A model generated the notes under the pieces. That model saw only the letters and a program-made list of their open reading frames with translations, was not told the origin of the DNA and did no database searches. From MSPOR6 sp964652195 (GTDB taxonomy: Bacteria > Poribacteria > WGA-4E > WGA-3G): a stretch of 64,000 bases of DNA. The DNA is taken from NCBI GenBank assembly GCA_964652195.1, contig CAZZBB010000057.1:169930-233929 (forward strand), read 5' to 3'. Position 1 is the first letter of the stretch, and every line of letters starts with the position of its first letter. Of this stretch, positions 36,785 to 45,273 are shown piece by piece. The position numbers and the translations under genes are program-made.

Positions 36785-36890
36785 GGTGACAATTGAGTTC
36801 GCTTATTCTATATTATTTTAGACTAACAGACAATCACCACCTAACGTCACTGTATAAAAAGGGATATAACCATAAGGTTATTAACGTCCC
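36782..36890 (-). promoter_or_regulatory. Possible antiterminator and upstream hairpin in the aroF leader
   Basis: GGTGGTGA (complement of 36834-36841) can pair with TCACCACC (complement of 36782-36789), which shares bases with the terminator stem, so the two structures exclude each other. Upstream, ATAACC-TTAT-GGTTAT within GGGA...TCCC (complement of 36861-36890) forms another hairpin. The frame across this part reads LWLYPFLYSDVRW then TGA, rich in Trp, Tyr and Phe codons, but no normal start codon is visible for it. Confidence 0.45.
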
Positions 36891-37132
36891 AAGGTAAATA
36901 AGAAAATTGGAACCTGTCCAACTTAATTCTACAGTAAAGGTGGTATAGTGTTGATGTTGTTTCATTAAAAAAACCTATATACTTTAGGTGTTAGCCTGAG
37001 ATCGTATTAATAATAACGAATTTTACAGCAAATAGTTTAAATAAAAGTCATATAAGTAAGTATTATTATAACACACACTTTAATATTAAGTCAAGTTTGG
37101 TTGTATTTGCAAATTCAAATGGTCATTTGATA

Positions 37133-40015
37133 CTATTTTAAAATTAGCATTTTACGAGTAGCACTATAGTCACCTACTGTTAGCGTATAGAAGTATATGC
37201 CACTTGATACTGATTCCCCTACATCATTTTTTCCATTCCAATAGACTGCTTTGTTTCTTGACTGATACACACCAGCAGAATGAAATCCCAGATTGAAGTT
37301 TCGAACCAATTGACCATCAGACGAATGTATCTGTATTGTAATATCCGCAGGAATTGCTAATTCAAATGGAATCCATGTTTCTGGGTTGAATGGATTTGGA
37401 TAGTTTGGCAATAAAACTGTCTTTTCAGGAATTAATGTTGCATACAGTTGTTCTAAGACGAAAATACCTTGTTGTATTGTAGGATCGTATAAATTTAGTT
37501 TTTTAGCATCTTGAATCCACTGTTCGACTATAGATCGTGTCAGTGGTGTAGAATTATCAGGAATCCACATGGTAGGTGAGGTAGAGGACGTTCCCATTGC
37601 TGCTGCAACTAATGTAAGATCAACTATATCTACCACCCCATCATCGTTGACATCAGCGAGATTTTCGCCAATCTCTCCAAAATGTAATGCAACTAAGGTT
37701 AAATCCTGAATGTCAACAACACCGTCCCCATTCAGATCGCCCTGTTGTAGAGAGGGTTCGGTTATATGGGCGGATTGAACATGTACAAAGGATTTATTCC
37801 CGAATCCATCAGTCAAACGGACATTATCCAAAGTTAGTGTAGAAGATTTTGGGGCAATTACTTCAAATGTAATGTTTGCCAAAGTTCCAAATCCAAAACT
37901 CTCTCCAGAAAGTGAAGTGGCAGCAATTGTAATTGTATTGTCCTCTATTTTAGGGTCAATATAAAATGCCCCTGATGGAAGAAAAGTAGCATTATTTGCG
38001 ATTACATAACTTAAGGCAGTATCATCATACCTAATCTTTGCTTGGTAGCCAGCTACGTTCCCAGCATCTTGAATATTCAGGGATAAGGTAATCTGGTTTC
38101 CTATTGCAGGAGATTGTATTAAAGATGGACTGAAATTAACAGTAGCATAAGATTCTGTTGAAGGAGTAAAATTCCATAACAAAACGGAACCATCAGCACT
38201 ACTGCTTGCGAGAGTATTCCCATCAGAACCTAAAGCTATACTAAGAACCCCACTTGTGTGTCCAGTCAGGGTTTGTATATTCTCACCAGAAACAGAATCC
38301 CATATCCGGATAGTTCGGTCATTACTTCCACTGATGAGAGTATTCCCATCGGAACTGAAAATCACCTTCCAGATTAGACTAGTATGTGCAGTATATTTTG
38401 CCAACTCAACACCAAAAACAGAGTCCCAAATACGAATAGTATTATCGTCACTTCCACTTGCCAATCTACCATCTTGTGAACTAAATTCAACAGTCCTAAC
38501 GAAATCAGAGTGTCCTGTAAGCGTATTAATTAATTCTCCTGTAGACACATCCCATATTTTAATTGTTTCATCAGCACTTCCGGTTGCGAGTGTCTTTCCA
38601 TCAGGGCTAAAAGAAACACTTAGGACTGCATCAGTATGTTCAGCAAGTGTATAGAGTGGCTCAGTAAATGCAGTATTCCAAATTTTAATTGTCCCATCTT
38701 GGCTTGCGCTTGCTAATCTAAGACCATCAGGACTGTATGCAATATCCCAGATCCAATCATTATGACCTGAAAAAGTCTGTCTATGTTCACCTGTAGCTGC
38801 ATCCCACAGTCTGATTGTACCATCGTCACTTCCACTGGCAAGTGTTGAACCATCAGGACTATATGCAACACTCCATATCCAATCCTCATGTCCTACCAAC
38901 ATCTGTTGGTGTTCCCCTGTAAAAGCATTCCAAAGATGAATTGAATTATCTGCACCTCCAGTAGCAACTGTACTACCATCATTGCTGAATGCAACATCTA
39001 AAAGATAACTGGTATATCCAGTAATGGTTTGTCTTTGTCCCCCAAAAACGGCATCCCATAATCTTACTGTTCCATCACTACTTGCACTTGCTATTGTTCC
39101 TCCACTTGCATTATATGAAACCCCTATAACGATTCCAGTATGTCCTGTTAATAATTGTTGAGGTTGACCGGAAACAGCATCCCATAAGATGACAGATCCA
39201 TCACTACTACTACTGGCAATTGTATCACCGGTTCGATTATATGTAACACTATATACAAATCCCTCATGTCCAATGAGTTGTTTTGTTTGTATACCGAATG
39301 CTGTATTCCATAGTAGAATTGTTCCATCACGACTGGCACTTGCGAGTGTAGCTTCAGTTGGACTAAAAGCAACACTATACACAGAATCTTCATGATCAGT
39401 TAATAAGTGTAGTTGTTCACCTGTGGCAACATCCCAAATTCGCACAGAGGTATCCAAACTACCAGATGCCAGTGTGTCCCCATTTGGACTAAAAGTAACA
39501 CTCGTAACCGCGTCAAGATGTCCTGTTAGAGTCTGTGGTTGCCCACCAATTGCGGTATTCCAAAGTTTGATTGTAGTGTCACTACTTCCACTGGCAAGTG
39601 TTCCATCGGATCTAAATGATAAACTCAAAACCGTATCGGTATGTTCATCCAAAGTATCTAATAGCCCCCCAGTTGAGGTATTCCATAATCTTATCAAGCC
39701 ATCGGCATACCCACTTGCTATGGTTTGTCCATCAGCACTAAAAGCAACACTGTAAGCTATTTCTGTATCATCTGTGAGTAGTGCTAACTCCGTATAATTG
39801 TTTGTATCATACAGCCAAATACCAACAGTACTTACTATTGCAAGTCGTGTACCATCAGTTGAGTATTTTAAACCCATCAGTCGACCTTTACCAATACGTG
39901 TTTTCGCATTTTCAGGCAGACTAAATTGACTTGAATTTTGAGCGTGTGTTATAGATATATTAAAGGTAGGAGCCAAGAAAAGTGCGACTAATATTGGAAT
40001 AAACCATCTATTCAT
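37133..40015 (-). CDS. Secreted WD40 double-propeller protein with cohesin, dockerin and FlgD-like C-terminal domains
   Basis: 960 residues. A signal peptide (1-25) precedes 14 WD40 repeats (about 40-630; each ends in IRLWD-like text), which equals two seven-bladed propellers. A cohesin-like beta-sandwich (about 635-750) follows. A dockerin type I domain has two loops (DLNGDGVVDIQDL and DVNDDGVVDIVDL). The FlgD-like C-terminal domain starts PNYPNPFNPETWIPFEL and ends with ATRKMLILK. This domain combination is typical of poribacteria-like genomes. It is presumably exported and assembled extracellularly or on the surface. GGAGAATTAA precedes the ATG. Confidence 0.92.
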   Translation of the reverse strand: MNRWFIPILVALFLAPTFNISITHAQNSSQFSLPENAKTRIGKGRLMGLKYSTDGTRLAIVSTVGIWLYDTNNYTELALLTDDTEIAYSVAFSADGQTIASGYADGLIRLWNTSTGGLLDTLDEHTDTVLSLSFRSDGTLASGSSDTTIKLWNTAIGGQPQTLTGHLDAVTSVTFSPNGDTLASGSLDTSVRIWDVATGEQLHLLTDHEDSVYSVAFSPTEATLASASRDGTILLWNTAFGIQTKQLIGHEGFVYSVTYNRTGDTIASSSSDGSVILWDAVSGQPQQLLTGHTGIVIGVSYNASGGTIASASSDGTVRLWDAVFGGQRQTITGYTSYLLDVAFSNDGSTVATGGADNSIHLWNAFTGEHQQMLVGHEDWIWSVAYSPDGSTLASGSDDGTIRLWDAATGEHRQTFSGHNDWIWDIAYSPDGLRLASASQDGTIKIWNTAFTEPLYTLAEHTDAVLSVSFSPDGKTLATGSADETIKIWDVSTGELINTLTGHSDFVRTVEFSSQDGRLASGSDDNTIRIWDSVFGVELAKYTAHTSLIWKVIFSSDGNTLISGSNDRTIRIWDSVSGENIQTLTGHTSGVLSIALGSDGNTLASSSADGSVLLWNFTPSTESYATVNFSPSLIQSPAIGNQITLSLNIQDAGNVAGYQAKIRYDDTALSYVIANNATFLPSGAFYIDPKIEDNTITIAATSLSGESFGFGTLANITFEVIAPKSSTLTLDNVRLTDGFGNKSFVHVQSAHITEPSLQQGDLNGDGVVDIQDLTLVALHFGEIGENLADVNDDGVVDIVDLTLVAAAMGTSSTSPTMWIPDNSTPLTRSIVEQWIQDAKKLNLYDPTIQQGIFVLEQLYATLIPEKTVLLPNYPNPFNPETWIPFELAIPADITIQIHSSDGQLVRNFNLGFHSAGVYQSRNKAVYWNGKNDVGESVSSGIYFYTLTVGDYSATRKMLILK

Positions 40016-40493
40016 TTAATTCTCCATTCTGATTAATGATGTAAAGATAGACACATTGGAATTTCCTGACAATTTATATCAACATAATTTATATCAACAT
40101 AATTTATATCCCATATTGAAAGTCAAAATAGATAAAGGTAAGGTTAATCAGGAAATGACCATTAAATAAAAAGTATAGAATGCATTTGTTCTTAGTGTCT
40201 GAATATGACTTTCACGAAAATGTAAGATTTAGGTAGGTGGTATTTTTACCTTCATTACAATAGTTAACTGTTTAGGAGTATACCATATAGAATAGTTATT
40301 GTCAATTTGAAGAGTTAACTTGGGGATGTGAAGAAATTGGCATTATAGCACTGAAAGGTATGTTTTTTGAATCACGATAAGTTTGTAGTTTAGATCTTGT
40401 TTCAGATAATGCAGTTTACGCCATTCAATTAGACACCAATCATCAATTTTATTCGATAATTATTCATAAAGGACGTGTTTTTTTAATCTGAAA
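40016..40493. repeat. Spacer with a 15-bp tandem repeat and a dispersed 60-bp repeat
   Basis: AATTTATATCAACAT is repeated 2.7 times at 40071-40110, just upstream of the WD40 gene. At 40337-40396 is the second copy of the 60-bp repeat found at 27870-27929 (52 of 60 identical by eye). No gene is seen. Confidence 0.7.
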
Positions 40494-41297
40494 TTAACGA
40501 AAACCCTCTTCTGTACGATGCCAATTTCTACCGTGGTCTGGATCACGGAATGGGATTGTTCTTCCCAATAATTGTTTGAGGACATCACTCTCATTAATCA
40601 ATTCTTCATCCGTCAATTGCCGTGGCATATCCTCTTGAGGATAGATAACTGATCTGTTATACATTCCGAGTAATCCGACTCTTGGAGAATCTGTATTATT
40701 TGGTCGTGATTGATGCCAAATGGCTCCATTAGTAAACATAATTGATCCCTTTGGAGCAGAAGCAACAACACATTCCATATCTTCTGCTTCACCTAACTCG
40801 GGCCGTCTTAGGGTTTTATGTGATTCAGGTATGCATGCTGTTGCCCCATTCTCAATTGTAAAGTCATCTAACATCCAGACAGTTTGTCCTGTTAATGAAC
40901 CTGAAGGGAATGGTGATTGCATTGCCCAGTATGGGTAGTCAATATGCCATCCTCCTGCAGGTGCGCCTGGTCCGACGACATTTGCGGTAAAAGTGGAAGC
41001 AATTACATCTTCTCCAAGCATCCGTTTCCATACTGCAATCACAGTTGGATGTTGTATAAAAAATCTAAAGATAGGAGATTTCCCAACAATTGCCCAAACC
41101 CGTCGAATCTTGCCATCTCCATAACTATGATCCTGTCCATTTTCAATATCTTCATCGATCAATTTCCATATCACTTCTCGTGCTTCATCAGCCTCTTCAG
41201 GTGAGATGACATTTTCGATGATATGATAACCTAAATCGGAGAGTTCATTCTCCACTTGGTCAAGTCTTTCTGAATCTAATGCGGATTTAATTTGCAT
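40494..41297 (-). CDS. Phytanoyl-CoA dioxygenase (PhyH) family protein
   Basis: Fe(II)/2-oxoglutarate-dependent oxygenase, 267 residues. The metal ligands are recognisable: H-x-D in GGWHIDYPYWAM and the distal His in NGAIWHQSRPNNT, with the 2OG-binding Arg in SPRVGLLGMY. This is an expanded family in poribacteria-like genomes; substrates are mostly unknown. It follows the epimerase by 16 bp and ends a three-gene unit that begins with a restriction-type recognition-domain protein. Confidence 0.9.
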   Translation of the reverse strand: MQIKSALDSERLDQVENELSDLGYHIIENVISPEEADEAREVIWKLIDEDIENGQDHSYGDGKIRRVWAIVGKSPIFRFFIQHPTVIAVWKRMLGEDVIASTFTANVVGPGAPAGGWHIDYPYWAMQSPFPSGSLTGQTVWMLDDFTIENGATACIPESHKTLRRPELGEAEDMECVVASAPKGSIMFTNGAIWHQSRPNNTDSPRVGLLGMYNRSVIYPQEDMPRQLTDEELINESDVLKQLLGRTIPFRDPDHGRNWHRTEEGFR

Positions 41298-41313
41298 TTT
41301 GCTTCACCTTCAT

Positions 41314-42306
41314 CTATTTATTTCGCGGTAGGTTTCGGATTGTTTCTATAATTCTATCTTCTATATCATCTGCATCACTGTCAGGTATACGATTGTGTTT
41401 ATCCATCCATTCAATATTTTCTGCTACGCTTTGAATGACAGGAATCTTTGGATTAAATTCAGGTATAACTGAAGCTAATTTTTCATGACTAAAAATCTGT
41501 GTATGTCCAAAATTACCCCTCAATCCACTGAATCGTTCAGGAGAGATGGCAATAAGGGTTTCTTGAGCAACATGAATAATTTCAATGTCAACACCGAGAG
41601 CATTTGCTGCGGCTGTATGCCATTCATCCCATGTTCGTGCTTGGGGATGAACGATATTATATGTTTCACCAAAACATTGTGATTTTCCAATAATGTCTGC
41701 AAAAGCATCACCAGCATCTCGTGATGCCAAAAATTGAAAGTAATTCAATCCATCACCTGCAGATAGAATAGGTTTCCCTTTCCGTAATCGATCTATCCAA
41801 CTTCCATCTCCTCCGACTTGTCGCAATAGATTCATTCCAGGTCCGTGGGTATAGGATGGTTTGAAGATTGTAACCGGAAAACCATCAGTCTTATGTGCCT
41901 CTAATAATAAATTATCTGCAGCGATTTTACCCAACCCATATCCTGATTCACCTTGTAGTGGTCCTGTTTCAGGTATGTTAATACCGCTGAAGGGTGGACC
42001 GTATGTCATGACTGTTGAACAGTGGATGAAGTGTCCTACTTTTCCTTGGCAAGCTTTTAGTGCGGAAGCAGCATCTTCAGCATTGAAACTGATCATATCT
42101 ATGACTGCATCCCAGTTCTCAGCGGCAACTTTGTTCTCAAAATCCTCACGGTTTTGTCTGTCTCCCTGAATTATTCGAACATCTTGTGGTGGTGGGTCGA
42201 CATGTTGTCCGCGATTAAATAATACGACATCATAATTCCGTTCGAGTAGTGCAGCAACGATGCCACGGCTGATATTTCCTGTTCCGCCGATGACTAATAC
42301 TTTCAT
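41314..42306 (-). CDS. NAD-dependent epimerase/dehydratase family protein
   Basis: 330 residues. Rossmann loop VLVIGGTGNISRGI at the N-terminus, active-site YGLGK near residue 140 (Y-x-x-x-K), and a long C-terminal substrate domain (NIVHPQARTWDEWH; DIEIIHVAQETLIAI). It resembles the isoflavone-reductase/mRNA-binding-type extended SDRs. Its ATG overlaps the TGA of the upstream gene by four bases (ATGA), so translation is coupled to an unexpected partner. Substrate unknown. Confidence 0.88.
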   Translation of the reverse strand: MKVLVIGGTGNISRGIVAALLERNYDVVLFNRGQHVDPPPQDVRIIQGDRQNREDFENKVAAENWDAVIDMISFNAEDAASALKACQGKVGHFIHCSTVMTYGPPFSGINIPETGPLQGESGYGLGKIAADNLLLEAHKTDGFPVTIFKPSYTHGPGMNLLRQVGGDGSWIDRLRKGKPILSAGDGLNYFQFLASRDAGDAFADIIGKSQCFGETYNIVHPQARTWDEWHTAAANALGVDIEIIHVAQETLIAISPERFSGLRGNFGHTQIFSHEKLASVIPEFNPKIPVIQSVAENIEWMDKHNRIPDSDADDIEDRIIETIRNLPRNK

Positions 42307-43199
42307 TTCGATGTTTCCTCTTCGATCAACTTTATTTCATCCGGTGTAAGATCGTATAAATGGTATACAATTTCATTGATACTCTTCTCCAAAATTTGGA
42401 CATTCTGATTTTCAGGATCTATAAGGATTTTGTTAGTAATATCAATAATTTCTTTAATCTGTGTTGATTTATTATCTGACTGGTAAAAGATAGGAATACT
42501 CCCAATATTCTCTTTTGTAAAAATTAAATTTGGGTTATTTTCATATTTTCTAAACTTTTGCTTCGCATACCAACCCATTAGTGAACTATTCAAAATCGCT
42601 AATAGAGATAAGTCTTCAGTTGGAATATGATAATATGTGCCAAGAATATATCCATTAGATGTGTCATAAGTAGCTTTAATTGAATTTCCATTTAATGGAT
42701 ATATTATCTTAGGTTGGTAAATATGTGGATAATTCTCGGGTTTCGGTTCCCACATAGCAACTTCCCAATAGAATTTCCCTTTACTTCCTTTAATTCGACT
42801 TTTTAATTTATCTTTGAATTGGAATAGATGTTGACTAATGGCTGGATATGTTTTTACGAACAATTCTTCAGCAATAGCTTCATCATCCTGATTAGACCAG
42901 GGCCATTGTTTATGTTTAGAGGAAGTAATCCAAAGAATATAAGCAGATTCTATTTTCCATTTCTTCTTTTTTGGTGAATATACATAAGGTATAAATAAAT
43001 TTTTGCTATCCGGATCTTGTTGTATTAGATCTTGATATTTTTCATTATCAATAACAAAGGCTTTTACACGACCTGGATTCACACCTGTGTGAATTCTTAC
43101 ATGACTATTTAAAGGTTCACCTATGTTTCTTAGTTTTTCAAGTAGTTCCGCGGATTGAGTTGATACAGTTGTCGAAGTAATTAAATTGTTCGTATCCAT
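42303..43199 (-). CDS. Orphan type IIG/TaqI-type target-recognition-domain protein
   Basis: 298 residues resembling the C-terminal recognition part of type IIG restriction-methylation enzymes (TaqI_C-like). NSHVRIHTGVNPGRVKAFVID corresponds to the entry GI-TG-N-AF-ID motif, LFIPYVYSPKKKK to the PFLRGRDIKR region, then YYHIPTEDLSLLAILNSSLMGWY and a FTKENIGSIPI segment. No methylase or nuclease catalytic motif is present. It lies downstream of an N6-adenine methyltransferase gene, separated by the dispersed repeat, and is translationally coupled to an epimerase. It may be one half of a disrupted R-M gene. Confidence 0.75.
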   Translation of the reverse strand: MDTNNLITSTTVSTQSAELLEKLRNIGEPLNSHVRIHTGVNPGRVKAFVIDNEKYQDLIQQDPDSKNLFIPYVYSPKKKKWKIESAYILWITSSKHKQWPWSNQDDEAIAEELFVKTYPAISQHLFQFKDKLKSRIKGSKGKFYWEVAMWEPKPENYPHIYQPKIIYPLNGNSIKATYDTSNGYILGTYYHIPTEDLSLLAILNSSLMGWYAKQKFRKYENNPNLIFTKENIGSIPIFYQSDNKSTQIKEIIDITNKILIDPENQNVQILEKSINEIVYHLYDLTPDEIKLIEEETSK

Positions 43200-44052
43200 A
43201 GTTGATTCAACCTTAGATTTTTCCTTATTTTTTTCAATTTGTTCAATTTTCTAATTGTTAACTACAGTATCATTGAATTTGTCCTTATTATTTTTAGGAT
43301 TAGCTTACTAAGATATAGAGATATGTGTATTTTTCTTACCTAAATGATGATAACACATTAATGAGTATTAGACTATGTATATTTTTCTTGAGATTACCCT
43401 TCAATAGCTGAAATCTTTGATTATAAAAAAGGTATAAAAACATATATTTAATCCTAATATAGAGACAAGAAATTGGGTGCAAAAACAGACCTTTAATCCT
43501 AAATACTCAGATAGTAAATCGTGTTCATGTTGAATTCATCTCTGCATCGAAAAAATGAAAAAAGTTACACTTTTTGACACATTGTGTGTCATTGAAATTG
43601 GTGTAAAATACCCCTCTAACCTCTGTCATAGACTGACTTTATAGCACTTTGAATTAACTTTATAAGAAATTCAAAAAATGTGATTTTTTGTTTTTGTTGT
43701 CCTTCCTGAATTTGACATTTCCAATTGGTAAAAAATACTGATTTTTTGACGTAAATAAAGTTTTGTATTTAGGATCGCTTTTATTGATAATCATCATTTT
43801 CTCCGATTAATATTTGTCATTTTGTGCTTTATGAAATATGTAATTTAACTGAGACTGCTACTAAATATTCAGAATCTGTATGGATAACGCCTCATTGACC
43901 GTACAAAAGCAATTTGAATTTTGTAATTTTATAGGTAGCAACTTTGTATATTGTAATGTTAGATGTTAGAAATTGATATATTCTTCATTTTATTTTATAT
44001 TTTTTGGAAATGAGTGAAATTTGCATACCAAAACAATACCTGAGTGAATATA
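43200..44052. repeat. Dispersed non-coding repeat, copy B (43446-44020), in an AT-rich gap
   Basis: 43446-43790 aligns closely with 16165-16510 (for example GACCTTTAATCCTAAATA, the palindrome TGACACA-TTG-TGTGTCA, CCCCTCTAACCTCTGTCATA and TTTAGGATCG). A further block with TAATGTTAGATGTTA at about 43953 also matches. Copy B has about 60 extra bases between the blocks. No gene is supported. It separates the methyltransferase gene from the recognition-domain gene. Confidence 0.85.
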
Positions 44053-45042
44053 TCAATTAGTCATTAGATTATATTCATCAACTATAGAACGTGCTAATGC
44101 CCAATCCAATCTTCTTCGATAGAATCCATCTCGTCGTAATCCTTTGAATGCAGTTAGAAAAACATCATGTGTTTTTTCACGAATGAAATTTAGACGTACA
44201 TTTAAATCCTCAATGTCTACTTTCCATGGGACACTGATTTTTGTTATTGAACGACCGTGATATCGTACTGGATATTCACCCAATTCTTTGGGGGGACAAA
44301 ACCTGATAGATTGCGATACTGTATTATCTATTGCAACAAGTCCAAGATTACCATTTGGTTCATTAAATCTTATATACCGATTACGAGATGGTTTTGGTAA
44401 GAATTCCTCCAATTTACTTAGTTTTCCAAGTTGCAGGTTATTTCGCCATATCATCACATTCGAAGTTTCATTTGGTGTAAACAGTGCTAATCCTACAGGA
44501 TGTTCAGTATCCTTAAACATACCATTTACATTATTATGGCTTCTATTCTTTGAAGTGGTATGTTGTTTTTCAGGAACTAATGAAATAAAATCACTCAGTC
44601 GATTTAAAAACAAATTACTCCGGATAAAGGCTTCGGGAATAATTGCTGCTACCCAGTCACAATTATTAAGGCACAATTCAAGCGAATATTTATACATATC
44701 ATCATGAGAGGTGTCTTTTGGATATGGCAAACCTCTCCGAGAAGCCGAATTTCTTGCTAACCAAGGGGGATTTGTGATGCATACCTGATATCCTTTAGGA
44801 AAATCAGTTAGGGTGTTGCGTTTTTGTATCCCATCTGCTCCAGGATGTATATCGTATAATTCCCAGTCGTTGTATTTTAGTTCTGCAGAATTAATTAAAT
44901 TTGGTATGTCTTTTGCACCGGCAAAGGGTTCTAATATTGTTTTTTCTTGTATATTTGCATTATTAACCCAACTTTTGAACGGATGTAATTTAAAAGGATT
45001 CCCCCGTGTGTAATACTGTCCATTTGCACGTTTATTATCCAT
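44053..45042 (-). CDS. Site-specific DNA N6-adenine methyltransferase
   Basis: 329 residues. Motif I reads TILEPFAGAKDIPNLI (SAM binding), motif II WELYDIHPG, and the catalytic motif IV is NPPW in VCITNPPWLARNS. YKYSLELCLNNCDWVAAIIPE and FGVNSAN-like surroundings fit gamma-class adenine MTases of the TaqI/type II kind. The C-terminal part could be a recognition region but is short. There is no nuclease motif. Upstream is a gap and then the ATPase gene; downstream is dispersed repeat B. The ATG has no strong Shine-Dalgarno. Confidence 0.85.
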   Translation of the reverse strand: MDNKRANGQYYTRGNPFKLHPFKSWVNNANIQEKTILEPFAGAKDIPNLINSAELKYNDWELYDIHPGADGIQKRNTLTDFPKGYQVCITNPPWLARNSASRRGLPYPKDTSHDDMYKYSLELCLNNCDWVAAIIPEAFIRSNLFLNRLSDFISLVPEKQHTTSKNRSHNNVNGMFKDTEHPVGLALFTPNETSNVMIWRNNLQLGKLSKLEEFLPKPSRNRYIRFNEPNGNLGLVAIDNTVSQSIRFCPPKELGEYPVRYHGRSITKISVPWKVDIEDLNVRLNFIREKTHDVFLTAFKGLRRDGFYRRRLDWALARSIVDEYNLMTN

Positions 45043-45273
45043 AAGAATTATTTTGTATTGTTAACTATATCAGGACTTATGCAGCTTTAAGATTATTGAT
45101 GAATTTAAGAGTTGATGTTTCATGTAGTCATCCCATAACCAATTTGAGGTTGTAAATCGCTTTGTATAGTAAAAACAACTATGTGATGACTATAGCAAAT
45201 GAGCGAAACCTTCGGTTCATAAGAAATCCATACAGCTGCATTCAGAACAATGGGTATAATAAAATTGAACTTA
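45043..45273. other. Short spacer between ATPase and methyltransferase genes
   Basis: No gene seen. TAGTCATC near 45117 and GATGACTA near 45184 form an inverted repeat about 60 bp apart; meaning unclear. Confidence 0.4.

Noticed and set aside
36744..36890. The aroF leader might be a T-box riboswitch.
   Set aside because: The conserved T-box text (AGGGTGGNACCGCG) is absent; only TGGT-like bases occur. The competing hairpins fit plain attenuation better.
40071..40110. Short tandem repeats taken as a possible CRISPR or array.
   Set aside because: Unit 15 bp, 2.7 copies without spacers; a simple tandem repeat.
43929..43944. TTATAGGTAGCAACTT in repeat B is the inverse of AAGTTGCTACCTATAA at the IS end near 63872.
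   Set aside because: A 16-base match in 64 kb of AT-rich DNA can occur by chance, and nothing else of the IS is present there.
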